Shown: positions 32,870-41,219 of the stretch, in pieces
Position numbering within the stretch: the first letter of the stretch is position 1
How the letters are laid out: each line of letters opens with the position of its first letter
Assembly: GCA_016699835.1 (NCBI GenBank)
Contig: CP064987.1
Coordinates: forward strand, 992,001-1,056,000
Direction: 5' to 3'
From: Phycisphaerales bacterium
GTDB taxonomy: Bacteria > Planctomycetota > Phycisphaerae > Phycisphaerales > UBA1924
Length of the DNA stretch: 64,000 nucleotides
Program-made: the position numbers and the translations under genes
Notes under the pieces: generated by a model
What the model was told of the DNA's origin: nothing
Database searches by the model: none
The model's input: only the letters and a program-made list of their open reading frames with translations

Positions 32870-32983
32870 CGATCCCGGCCCGAATGTGGTTATCCGGCAA
32901 CTTTCGGGCATGACGCCCCGGGATCGAGCCGATCCTCTCCAGGCGATACAGTGTGAACCCGCGCGATCGGATCGTCGCGGGTT
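32870..32983 (+). other. structured intergenic element between the ATPase gene and rmlA-like gene
   Basis: Three inverted repeats occur in 115 bases. CGATCCCGG (32870-32878) pairs with CCGGGATCG (32918-32926), directly enclosing CCCGAA/TTCGGG (32879-32884 with 32903-32908). Then AACCCGCG (32956-32963) pairs with CGCGGGTT (32976-32983), with CGAT/ATCG inside it. No T-tract follows either. A -10-like TACAGT lies at 32947-32952. It may combine a terminator for the ATPase gene with a leader structure for the sugar operon; no riboswitch class recognised. Confidence 0.4.
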
Positions 32984-33031
32984 GTGGTCCTCTCTCGATG
33001 TGGGACCTCGGACGCGTGGGAGTAGTGAGCA

Positions 33032-33814
33032 ATGAAGGGTGTGATTCTCGCGGGCGGGCTTGGGACTCGGCTTCGGCCTTTGACCCTCGTCACCAACAAG
33101 CACCTCTTGCCGGTGTATGACCGGCCGATGATCTATTACCCGATCCAGTGCCTGCTCACGGCGGGCATCCGCGACATCCTCATCGTCACCGGGGGCGAGC
33201 ACGCGGGGGACTTCCTCAAACTGCTGAAGAACGGCAAGCACCTGGGGATCAACCACCTCGAGTACGCCTATCAGGAGGGCGAGGGCGGGATCGCCGACGC
33301 GCTGCGCCTGGCCGAGGAGTTCGCCGACGGCGGGAAGATCAGCGTCGTGCTGGGCGACAACATCGTGCAGCACAACATCCGACGCGCGGCGGGGGACTTC
33401 TTCTCGCAGGCGTCTGGGGCGAAGCTGCTCCTGAAAGAGGTCCCCGATCCGCAGCGATTCGGCGTCTGCCGATTCGAGGGCGAGGGGAAGGCACGCCGGA
33501 TCGCCGAGATCATCGAGAAGCCCAAGGACCCGCCGAGCAAGTGGGCCGTCACCGGGATCTACTTTTATGACGCGGACGTCTTCAAGTTCTGCAACGCGCT
33601 GAAGCCGTCGGCTCGCGGTGAACTCGAGATCACCGACGTGAACAACTATTACCTCAAGCGCGGCGACCTCACGCACACGGAACTCGATGGATGGTGGACC
33701 GACGCGGGGACGGTCGAGAGCCTGCACCGGGCGGCGAATCTTGTCGCCGAGGGCGGGGCGAACCTTGTGGATGGCAAGCCCGTGGACCTGACCGCGGTGG
33801 CAACGAAGGCGTAG
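33032..33814 (+). CDS. glucose-1-phosphate thymidylyltransferase-like sugar nucleotidyltransferase
   Basis: 260 residues, the short form of RmlA-type enzymes that make dTDP-glucose from glucose-1-phosphate and dTTP. The N-terminal nucleotide-binding motif GVILAGGLGTRLRPLT, the PMIYYPIQ segment and the GELEITDVNNYYL region are typical. Residual ambiguity is the nucleotide used. The following rmlC-like and rmlD genes support a dTDP-deoxysugar role, although no rmlB is in the window. Confidence 0.88.
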   Translation: MKGVILAGGLGTRLRPLTLVTNKHLLPVYDRPMIYYPIQCLLTAGIRDILIVTGGEHAGDFLKLLKNGKHLGINHLEYAYQEGEGGIADALRLAEEFADGGKISVVLGDNIVQHNIRRAAGDFFSQASGAKLLLKEVPDPQRFGVCRFEGEGKARRIAEIIEKPKDPPSKWAVTGIYFYDADVFKFCNALKPSARGELEITDVNNYYLKRGDLTHTELDGWWTDAGTVESLHRAANLVAEGGANLVDGKPVDLTAVATKA

Positions 33815-33880
33815 CGGATCGCGCGTGAGTCCGGCGTGTGAAGAGTTTTTTTGCGATCGAGTGTTTGGAGCGATGCATCG

Positions 33881-34393
33881 ATGCAACCGGTTCGTGCCAT
33901 CTCGCCTCGTGTGTGGACGCCTGGGGAAGGGACGCTGCGCCAGGCGTGGGACGCGGCTCGTGAGAAGATCGAGCCGATCGTGTATCCGCTCGCGTTCTTC
34001 ACGGACGACCGCGGTTTCTCGCTGATGAACCTCATGCAGGGCGTCGTCGAGCCGAGCGGGCAGGTGAACTTCAGCGTGCAGTATCCGGGCGTCGTGAAGG
34101 CGTGGCACGCGCATCGATTGCAGACGGATTTCTGGGTCTGCGTGCAGGGGCATCTCAAGGTCGGCTGCTATCGCGAGTCGGACCACACGGCGTGGGCCGT
34201 CGTCACGGGCGAGAGGCGGCCTGCGATCGTCATCATTCCGCCGCCGTTGTGGCACGGTGCGGCCACCGTCGGGCCGACGCCCGCGAGCCTGATGTACTAC
34301 CTGACGCACGCCTTCAATCCGCAGCAGCCCGACGAGAACCGGCGCGCGTGGGACAGCGTCGTCGGATTCCCGTGGGCGCCCGAGAACAAGTGA
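33881..34393 (+). CDS. dTDP-4-dehydrorhamnose 3,5-epimerase-like cupin (RmlC-like)
   Basis: 170 residues with an RmlC-type cupin core: FTDDRGFSLMNL near the start, NFSVQYPGVVKAWHAHRLQT holding the catalytic-type His and the RmlC HxH-like region, and IIPPPLWHGAAT near the end. It is probably a dTDP-sugar epimerase or a related isomerase; the match to classic RmlC is partial, so exact activity is uncertain. The ATG at 33881 fits the protein; a run of seven T lies upstream in the gap. The rmlD gene follows 9 bases later. Confidence 0.75.
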   Translation: MQPVRAISPRVWTPGEGTLRQAWDAAREKIEPIVYPLAFFTDDRGFSLMNLMQGVVEPSGQVNFSVQYPGVVKAWHAHRLQTDFWVCVQGHLKVGCYRESDHTAWAVVTGERRPAIVIIPPPLWHGAATVGPTPASLMYYLTHAFNPQQPDENRRAWDSVVGFPWAPENK

Positions 34394-34402
34394 GGGCATC
34401 GC

Positions 34403-35254
34403 GTGCGTGTGCTCGTCATTGGAAAATCGGGGATGCTGGCGCGGGCGCTCGCCGGGGAACTGACGCATCGGCGCGTCGCGTTCGAGGTTGTCGGGCGGCC
34501 CGAGGTCGATCTCTCGAAGCCATCGACGATTCCCGGCGGATTCGCGGGGTTCACGCACGTGATCAACGCGTCGGCGTGGACCGATGTCGACGGGGCCGAG
34601 ACGCATGAGCGCGAGGCGACGGTGGTGAACGGCGAGAGCGTGGGCGTGCTCGCGAGGGCGTGTGCGGCGAGCGACACGACGCTCGTGCACTACTCGACGG
34701 ACTATGTCTTCAATGGGCGGGCGAATACGCCGTACTCGATCGACACGCCGCGTGATCCGGTGAGTGCGTACGGGCGATCGAAGGCGAAGGGTGAAGCGTC
34801 GCTCCAGGAGACTCATTCTCTTGCCCCTCGCTGGCTGTGCCTCCGGACGAGTTGGCTTTATGCCCCGTGGGGGAAGAACTTTACGCGGACGATCGCCAGG
34901 GCCTCACGGGAGCGGGACGCCTTGAAAGTCGTGATCGATCAGCGCGGGAGGCCCAGCAGTTGTCTGACGCTCGCGCGGACCACGCTGGATCTCCTCGAGA
35001 AGAATGCCACGGGCATGCTGCACGCCTGCGATGCGGGCGAGTGCACGTGGTTCGAGTTCGCGAAGGAGATCGTGCGGCTGGCGGGACGCGAGGGGACGTG
35101 CCGTGTCGATCCGTGCACGACCGACGAGTTCCCGCGCCCGGCGCGACGGCCGGCATATAGCGTACTGGACCTCGCGCCGACCGAGGCGCTCGTGGGTCCG
35201 ATGACGCCTTGGCGCGAGGCGTTGGCGGAGGTCTTCGCGCGGCTGGAGGCTTGA
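34403..35254 (+). CDS. rfbD: dTDP-4-dehydrorhamnose reductase (RmlD)
   Basis: 283 residues, an NAD(P)H-dependent extended SDR that performs the last reduction in dTDP-L-rhamnose synthesis. GTG start gives the Rossmann motif VLVIGKSGMLARAL; VHYSTDYVFNGRA and AYGRSKAKGE (YxxxK) carry the catalytic residues; the PWREALAEVFARL tail is typical. The stop overlaps the start of the next membrane protein by one base (TGATG). Confidence 0.9.
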   Translation: MRVLVIGKSGMLARALAGELTHRRVAFEVVGRPEVDLSKPSTIPGGFAGFTHVINASAWTDVDGAETHEREATVVNGESVGVLARACAASDTTLVHYSTDYVFNGRANTPYSIDTPRDPVSAYGRSKAKGEASLQETHSLAPRWLCLRTSWLYAPWGKNFTRTIARASRERDALKVVIDQRGRPSSCLTLARTTLDLLEKNATGMLHACDAGECTWFEFAKEIVRLAGREGTCRVDPCTTDEFPRPARRPAYSVLDLAPTEALVGPMTPWREALAEVFARLEA

Positions 35255-35739
35255 TGGATGATTCGGAGCGTCAGTACGAACTCGCCGGATCGCCGATGAC
35301 CGGCGAGCCGTCGCCTCGGGCTTCGTTCGTTGCGAATGTCGCGCTCTCGGTGCAACTTGGCCTGCTGGCGATCTCGCTCCTGATGGTTGTCTCGATGTGG
35401 ATCGTGCAATCGAAGTCGGGCGGGTTGTCCGGGCCTGGCTTGGTCGATCCGAAGGTCGCGCCGCGATGGTGTCTCACGGCCAGTCTGGCGATGCTTGTCG
35501 CGGGGATTCTGCTCGCGGTGCAACTCGCGAGCGCGTCGTGGCGCGAGGGGCGATCGCTGGGACTGGGCGTGACGATGGCCGGGCTGGCGGGCGTGGGGTT
35601 CGCGTGGGGCTCGCCCAAAGATGGCGTCTTCTGGGTGGCGTGGGTCGTTCTGGGGTGGTCGGCGACTCTGACAGTTGCGGGGCTGTCGATTGCGATTCTC
35701 GCGGTGCAACGCTCGATGAATCGCTCGAAATCACGCTGA
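35254..35739 (+). CDS. small integral membrane protein, unknown
   Basis: 161 residues with about four transmembrane segments (LSVQLGLLAISLLMVVSMWI, LTASLAMLVAGILLAVQLA, LGVTMAGLAGVGFAWG, VAWVVLGWSATLTVAGLSI) and a short polar N-terminus. The ATG overlaps the rfbD stop and is preceded by GGAGG, so the two are coupled. No family recognised; it may be a membrane partner of the sugar pathway or just co-transcribed. Confidence 0.7.
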   Translation: MDDSERQYELAGSPMTGEPSPRASFVANVALSVQLGLLAISLLMVVSMWIVQSKSGGLSGPGLVDPKVAPRWCLTASLAMLVAGILLAVQLASASWREGRSLGLGVTMAGLAGVGFAWGSPKDGVFWVAWVVLGWSATLTVAGLSIAILAVQRSMNRSKSR

Positions 35740-35805
35740 GTTCAGGGGTTGTGAGCAGCCAAATGCCGCTCCCGGCCACCCCAGGAACCGCCGATACACT
35801 TGTCT

Positions 35806-37383
35806 ATGAGCATCGCATCTTCCGGTGGGCGTCACAGCCCCACTTCGTTAGGTATGAGTCAGGGTTCGGTCCCTTCGGCGACGCATGGCGGGCGTCTCGT
35901 CGCCAGCGGCGTCGTGGCCCAGGCCGCGGATCAGATCATGCAGGAAGTCGAGCGCGCCCGCGGCTCGATCACCGGCGTGCGTGGGCCCATGAGCGACCTC
36001 AAGGTCTCGTACGACGACCTGCTCGCGCGGGCGACGGCCGTGCGCGGCCGCGGGCTGCTGTATCCGTACATCTCCTCGGGCCTGGGGAACGGCGCACTCG
36101 TCGAACTCGCCGACGGCTCGGTGAAGTGGGACATGATCTGTGGCATTGGCGTGAACTTCTTCGGGCACGCCGACCCGGACCTGATCAAGGCCTCGATCCT
36201 CGGGAGCATCGACGACACGCTGAAGCAGGGCAACCTGCAATCGGGGTTCTCGTCGTATGAGTTCGCCGAGACGTTGCTCGCGGAGGCGAAGAAGCACAGC
36301 CGCCTGAAGCACGCGTACCTTGCGACGGGCGGCGCTATGGCGAACGAGAACGCGCTCAAAGTCTGCATCCAGAAGAAGTTTGTCGATCATCTCACCTCGC
36401 TCGGCGCGAACGCGAATGCGAAGCCCGAGCAGTTGCTGCTGGGCGCGAGTCCCACGCCCCGCGTGCTGGCGTTCAAGGACTGCTTCATGGGTCGCTCGCT
36501 GACGATGGCGTCGATCGGCGACAACCACGCGGGGCGTGAGGGACTGCCGATCGTCTTCCCGGTGGACTACATGCCGTTCTGGGATCCTGCGGCCGCCGAG
36601 CGTGTGGGCAAGGCGCGGTTTATTGACATGGCCGTGGATCACCTCGAGCAGTACGCGCATCGCTACCCTGGGCAGCACGCGTGCTTCATCTTCGAACTCG
36701 TGCAGGGCGAGGGCGGCTTCAACGTGGGCGACCGCGACTTCCTCAAGGCGCTCATGGACGCCTGCCGCCGGCACAAGATCGCGATCTGGGACGACGAGAT
36801 CCAGACGTTCGGTCGCCTCGAGCGCATGTTCGCGTATGAGCACTTCGATCTGGGTGACTACGTCGATGTGTTGTGCGTCGGCAAGATGACGCAGGCGTGC
36901 GCCACGCTGTGGACGCCCGAGTTCAATCCACGATCGGCGATCCTCTCGGGGACATTCACCGGCGAGGGCCCGTCGTTCCGCGTCGGGCAGCGCGTGATCG
37001 AACGCCTCCGCGACGGCCACTTTTACTCCAACGGAACGACACCCGGCCTCTTCGCCCAGCACCATGCGAAGTTTCGCGTGCACACCAAGACGCTCATCGC
37101 GAAGCACCCCGAGTGGTTCCCCGCGGTCGAGTCGCTCGGCGGCGGCGGCGAGAAACTCATCGGCGGCGCGGGGGGGATGATGCGATTCACTCCGTTCGGC
37201 GGCGTGAAAGACAAGGTCAACAAGGCCTGCAAGGCGCTCTATGACGAGGGCGTCGTGCTCTTCTACTGCGGGCACGGGCCGTACCACGTCCGCATGCTCC
37301 CGCCGCTTCCCTCGATGAAGATGGACGACTGGCCCAAGGTCTTTGAGTGCGTGGAGCGCGGGCTCGCGAAGGCATCGGCGTGA
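35806..37383 (+). CDS. class III PLP-dependent aminotransferase, likely AstC role
   Basis: 525 residues of the acetylornithine/ornithine-type aminotransferase fold. Seen are the GGAMANENALKV substrate/PLP region, FELVQGEGGFNVGDRDFL, WDDEIQTFGRLERMF with the PLP-ring Asp, and the probable Schiff-base lysine in LCVGKMTQ (Lys360). It is longer than classic AstC (about 400) through an N-terminal extension and insertions. Because astA- and astD-type genes follow, it most likely converts succinylornithine to succinylglutamate semialdehyde; this is inference from context. The ATG at 35806 is preferred over an in-frame TTG two codons upstream. Confidence 0.82.
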   Translation: MSIASSGGRHSPTSLGMSQGSVPSATHGGRLVASGVVAQAADQIMQEVERARGSITGVRGPMSDLKVSYDDLLARATAVRGRGLLYPYISSGLGNGALVELADGSVKWDMICGIGVNFFGHADPDLIKASILGSIDDTLKQGNLQSGFSSYEFAETLLAEAKKHSRLKHAYLATGGAMANENALKVCIQKKFVDHLTSLGANANAKPEQLLLGASPTPRVLAFKDCFMGRSLTMASIGDNHAGREGLPIVFPVDYMPFWDPAAAERVGKARFIDMAVDHLEQYAHRYPGQHACFIFELVQGEGGFNVGDRDFLKALMDACRRHKIAIWDDEIQTFGRLERMFAYEHFDLGDYVDVLCVGKMTQACATLWTPEFNPRSAILSGTFTGEGPSFRVGQRVIERLRDGHFYSNGTTPGLFAQHHAKFRVHTKTLIAKHPEWFPAVESLGGGGEKLIGGAGGMMRFTPFGGVKDKVNKACKALYDEGVVLFYCGHGPYHVRMLPPLPSMKMDDWPKVFECVERGLAKASA

Positions 37384-37462
37384 TCGCGGCGTTGTGACCC
37401 CGACGTAGTGATCCAAGGTTCATCGGCACCCCGCGTGCCGCGGCGACTGTCAGGAGCGACTT

Positions 37463-38725
37463 GTGTTCGTCATCCGCCAATCTAAACCCGATGATGTCCC
37501 GAACTTCCTCCGCCTCGCGCGGATGGTGTTCTTCATCAATCTGCCGCCCAACGAGGCGATCCTCCACGCGAAGGTCGAGCACTCGATGGCGTGCTTTCGC
37601 AAGGCCGCGGGTGTGAAGGAGTCGGCGAACGCTCCGGCACGACGGCGAAAGTCCGCCGGCGGCTTCGCCGAGAGCGAGGGCGACAGCGAACTCTTCGTCT
37701 TCACCATCGAGGACACCGAGACCCGCAGCGTCATCGGCACGTCACAGGTCCGCGCCCACCAGGGCGGGCCCGGCGATCCCAACTGGTCCTTCCGTATCAC
37801 CGAGAAGACCTTCCGCAGCGAGCGCCTCGGCTGGGGCACGACGCACAAGGTCGGACAGTTGTATGGCGACGAGACCGGCCCGAGCGAGGTCGGCGGGCTC
37901 ATCATCCAGCCGAGTTATCGCGGGCACAAGGATCGCCCCGGGCGGCTTCTCTCGTTCATCCGATTCCACTGGATCGGCCTGCACCGCAAGCGCTTCGCCG
38001 ACCGTTTGCTCGCCGAAATGATGGCGCCGATCTCCAGCGACGGCGACAACGTCTTCTGGGATCATTTCGGACGCAAGTTCATCCCCGTGAAATATGGCGA
38101 GGCCGACCGGTTCTGCCAGCACAATCGCGGGTTCATTCCCGAACTCTTGCCCAAGGACGAGATCTATCTCTCGCTCTTCCCGCTCGAGGTGCAGAATCTC
38201 ATCGGGGCCGTCTCACGCGAGACGATCCCCGCGCGGCGGATCCTTGAGAGCCTCGGCTTCCAGTATCGTAACTTCGTCGATCCCTTCGATGGCGGCCCGC
38301 ACCTCGATGCCGTCACCGACGACGTCCCGCTCGTGAACGCGACCCGGCAAGTGACGCTCGTCGAGGCCGATGAGGATCGCTGCGACACGCCAGCGATCGT
38401 GAGCGTGACGGGCGAGGACGGCGAGTTCCGCGCGACCGAGGCGCTCGTGCATGCGACGAAGGCCGGCGTCGGCGTTCCGCGGGCCGTGCTCGATCTGCTC
38501 GGCGTAAGTGAGGCGAGCACCGACGGTGCGTGGACCCCGCTGTCGAAGTGGGCCGGGCGTTCGTCTTCGAGCGGCGAGACTCCGGTGACACGCAACGGAC
38601 ATGTGAAGGCCGCGAAGGCATCGAAGCGATCCGATCGATCAACCGCGCGGACGCCGAAACCTGCTTCTCGCTCCTCATCAAAGCCATCTTCGAAGCCCGC
38701 CAAATCGAAGCGAGCGCGTTCGTGA
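37463..38725 (+). CDS. astA: arginine N-succinyltransferase (AstA-like) with basic C-terminal tail
   Basis: Transfers succinyl from succinyl-CoA to arginine, the first step of the AST arginine catabolic pathway. The protein shows the N-terminal VIRQSKPDDVPNFLRLARM, the VGGLIIQPSYRG and HWIGLHRKRFADRLLAEM segments, and a FGRKFIPVKYGEAD region typical of AstA. The family is about 340 residues; this one is 420, because of a Ser/Lys/Arg-rich tail of about 75 residues that is probably disordered. GTG start follows AGGAG. The stop overlaps astD as GTGA. Confidence 0.85.
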   Translation: MFVIRQSKPDDVPNFLRLARMVFFINLPPNEAILHAKVEHSMACFRKAAGVKESANAPARRRKSAGGFAESEGDSELFVFTIEDTETRSVIGTSQVRAHQGGPGDPNWSFRITEKTFRSERLGWGTTHKVGQLYGDETGPSEVGGLIIQPSYRGHKDRPGRLLSFIRFHWIGLHRKRFADRLLAEMMAPISSDGDNVFWDHFGRKFIPVKYGEADRFCQHNRGFIPELLPKDEIYLSLFPLEVQNLIGAVSRETIPARRILESLGFQYRNFVDPFDGGPHLDAVTDDVPLVNATRQVTLVEADEDRCDTPAIVSVTGEDGEFRATEALVHATKAGVGVPRAVLDLLGVSEASTDGAWTPLSKWAGRSSSSGETPVTRNGHVKAAKASKRSDRSTARTPKPASRSSSKPSSKPAKSKRARS

Positions 38726-40305
38726 GCGGCCAGGCCCACCACCCCTCGCTCTCTCGCGGGCCCGCGGACCTCATCGCCGGCGAGTGGCGTTCGCTGGAAT
38801 CAGGCGCGGGTGAGCGCATCGTCTCGACCAATCCGGCCCATCCCTCGCGCGTGGTCTGGCAAGGCGTGGATAATCCATCCCATGTCGACGCCGCCGTCGC
38901 CGCGGCGAGATCGGCCTTTGCCGAGTGGTCCAACTGGCCCTTCGAGAAGCGCGTGGGCGTGCTCCGCGCTTTTCAACGCATCGCCAAGTCTCGTGAGGCG
39001 GCCCTCACCGAACTCCTGCGCGACGAGATCGGCAAGGCGACGTGGGATTCCAAGGGTGAGGCGGGCCTGCTCTCGGGGAAGGTCGATATCACGCTCGACG
39101 ACTCCGAGCACGGGGCGATGCGTCGTGTATCGGCGTTCGATGTCGCCGTGGGCCCGACGCGCGCTGGACGCGCGTGGTTCAAACCGCATGGCGTGATGGC
39201 GGTCCTCGGGCCGTTCAACTTCCCGATGCACCTTCCCAACGGGCACATCATCCCCGCGCTCGCGATGGGGAACACGATCGTCTTCAAGCCTAGCGATAAG
39301 ACGCCCGCGTGCGGGCAGGCGCTCGCCGAGATGTACCACGACGCGCTCGTTGAAGCCGGGGCGCCCAGGGGCGTCGTGAATCTCGTGCAGGGCGGCGCGA
39401 AGGTCGCGGCGTCGCTCGCGTCGCACCGCGACATCGACGGTGTACTCTTCACCGGTTCCTGGGACGTCGGCCGACGCATTATGCAGGCGAATCTCGATCA
39501 TCCCGGTCGCATCCTCGCCCTCGAGATGGGCGGCAACAACCCCGCGATCGTGATGGACGATGCCGATCTCAGGCAGGCACTGGTCGAGATCGTGCGATGC
39601 GCCTTCGTGACGAGCGGGCAACGTTGCACCTGCACGCGGCGCGTGATCGTGCATGAGAGAGTCGCGGATCGATTCATCGGCGCGCTCGTGGAGAGTGCCA
39701 AGCGCCTCGTCGTGGGCGATCCCGCGACGGAGGGCACGTTCATGGGCCCTGTGGTCGCGAAGGGTGCTCGCGATGGGATCCTCCACGCGTTCGAGTCACT
39801 CGTGAAGGCGGGGGCGAAGGCCCTGCTCTCGTGCGAGGCACGGACCATTGACGCGAAGGACAACGGCTGGTACGTCTCGCCCGGCATTCTCCGCGTCGAT
39901 CGTTTCACGAAGAATGCCGATATCGCCACACCGGGTGGCGGGGTCGATGTCGAGGTCTTTGGACCGTTGCTTCGCGTCAGCGTGGTGAAGACCCTTGACG
40001 AGGCGATCGAGCAGGCCAACGCAACGTCGTTCGGGCTTGCGGCCTCGATCTTCACGCACAAACAATCGTCGATTGAACAATTCCTTCGCGACACTCGCGC
40101 CGGGTGCCTCAACGTCAACACCGGGACCGCGGGGGCGAGCAGCAAACTCCCCTTTGGCGGCCTGGGGCACTCGGGCAACCACCGCCCCGCCGGCGCGTTC
40201 AGCCTTGATTACTGCGCCTACCCGATCGCCGGCATGACCGAGACCGGTGCCGCAAGCACCATGGCCCCAGGGATGACGATCGACGACGCGTGGTTGATAG
40301 GGTAA
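38722..40305 (+). CDS. astD: succinylglutamate semialdehyde dehydrogenase (AstD-like)
   Basis: An NAD(P)-dependent aldehyde dehydrogenase of 527 residues. The general base Glu268 sits in LEMGGNNPAIV and the nucleophile Cys302 in SGQRCTCTRR. GPFNFPMHLPNGHIIPAL is characteristic of the AstD subgroup. In the AST pathway it oxidises N-succinylglutamate semialdehyde to N-succinylglutamate. The GTG start overlaps the astA stop. The frame is open further upstream inside astA, but that part is antisense-like noise. No astB or astE is found in the window. Confidence 0.9.
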   Translation: MSGQAHHPSLSRGPADLIAGEWRSLESGAGERIVSTNPAHPSRVVWQGVDNPSHVDAAVAAARSAFAEWSNWPFEKRVGVLRAFQRIAKSREAALTELLRDEIGKATWDSKGEAGLLSGKVDITLDDSEHGAMRRVSAFDVAVGPTRAGRAWFKPHGVMAVLGPFNFPMHLPNGHIIPALAMGNTIVFKPSDKTPACGQALAEMYHDALVEAGAPRGVVNLVQGGAKVAASLASHRDIDGVLFTGSWDVGRRIMQANLDHPGRILALEMGGNNPAIVMDDADLRQALVEIVRCAFVTSGQRCTCTRRVIVHERVADRFIGALVESAKRLVVGDPATEGTFMGPVVAKGARDGILHAFESLVKAGAKALLSCEARTIDAKDNGWYVSPGILRVDRFTKNADIATPGGGVDVEVFGPLLRVSVVKTLDEAIEQANATSFGLAASIFTHKQSSIEQFLRDTRAGCLNVNTGTAGASSKLPFGGLGHSGNHRPAGAFSLDYCAYPIAGMTETGAASTMAPGMTIDDAWLIG

Positions 40306-40309
40306 CGGC

Positions 40310-41149
40310 TCACCCCGGCGTCACGGTTCGCTGCTCGATCCGCTTCTCGCTCGTCGTCTGGATCACGCGATCGATGAAGTTGCCCGGCGTATGGATCGCG
40401 TCGGGGTCGAGCGAGCCGAGGGGGACGAGTTCATCGACCTCGGCGAGGACGAACGCCGCCGCGGTCGCCATCATCGGGTTGAAGTTCCGCGCGGTCTTGC
40501 GATAGACGAGATTGCCGAAGGGGTCGGCGCGGTACGCCTTGACGAGCGCGAGGTCGGCGTAGAGCCCGGTCTCGAGGACGTACTCGCGCGGCGAGGCGTG
40601 CTGTTCCGCCTGGTCCTTGAGATTCTGGATCGCTCGGCCCGCGTAGCCGCGACCGGGGATCGTCGCGCCGCAGCGTCCATCGGTCGGGCGGAAGAGTTGG
40701 CGTGTCTCCTTGCCGTCGGCGACGATCGTGCCCGCGCCCGTCGCCGTGTAGAACGCGGGGACCCCGGCGCCGCCCGCGCGGATGCGCTCGGCGAGTGTCC
40801 CCTGCGGGTTGAACTCGACCTCGAGTTCGTTCGAGAGGAACTGCTTCTCGAAGGTCGCGTTCTCGCCGACGTAACTGGAGATCATCTTCCTGATCTGGCG
40901 CGTCTGAAGGAGCAGGCCAAGCCCGAAGTCGTCAACGCCGGCGTTGTTGCTGACGCAGGTGAGTTGCTTCACGCCCGAATCGCGGAGGGCGGCGATCAGA
41001 TGCTCGGGAATGCCGCAAAGCCCGAATCCGCCGACCATCACGGTGATGCCGTCCTTGAGAACGCCCTTCTGCTTGAGGTCGGCGAAGGCGTCGCGGGCGG
41101 ACTGGTAGACCTTGGACTTCGCTCCGGTGGAATTCGCGTCGTGTGCCAT
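40310..41149 (-). CDS. scoA: succinyl-CoA:3-ketoacid CoA-transferase, subunit A
   Basis: 279 residues of the CoA-transferase family I alpha subunit: DGITVMVGGFGLCGIPEHLI at the CoA-binding loop, CVSNNAGVDDFGLGLLL, and GAGVPAFYTATGAGT are typical. It moves CoA between succinyl-CoA and acetoacetate. The partner subunit with the catalytic Glu is not adjacent, which is unusual since scoA and scoB are normally side by side. It converges with astD, only 4 bases apart. ATG at 41149 chosen because the sequence before it is Arg-rich and unlike the family; no ribosome site is clear. Confidence 0.9.
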   Translation of the reverse strand: MAHDANSTGAKSKVYQSARDAFADLKQKGVLKDGITVMVGGFGLCGIPEHLIAALRDSGVKQLTCVSNNAGVDDFGLGLLLQTRQIRKMISSYVGENATFEKQFLSNELEVEFNPQGTLAERIRAGGAGVPAFYTATGAGTIVADGKETRQLFRPTDGRCGATIPGRGYAGRAIQNLKDQAEQHASPREYVLETGLYADLALVKAYRADPFGNLVYRKTARNFNPMMATAAAFVLAEVDELVPLGSLDPDAIHTPGNFIDRVIQTTSEKRIEQRTVTPG

Positions 41150-41219
41150 AGGCGGAAGGGTACGCGACCGGTGTCTCTCTCGCGACCGAAGTTTGGTCCG
41201 GTTCGATCGTGAGCGAGGC

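Noticed and set aside
33842..33850. Terminator after the rmlA-like gene, suggested by a run of seven T
   Set aside because: No convincing stem precedes the T-run, and the rmlC-like and rmlD genes follow closely on the same strand.
32258..34816. 852-codon minus-strand frame opposite the ATPase end and sugar genes
   Set aside because: Arg/His/Pro-rich shadow without motifs; four well-supported plus-strand genes lie under it.
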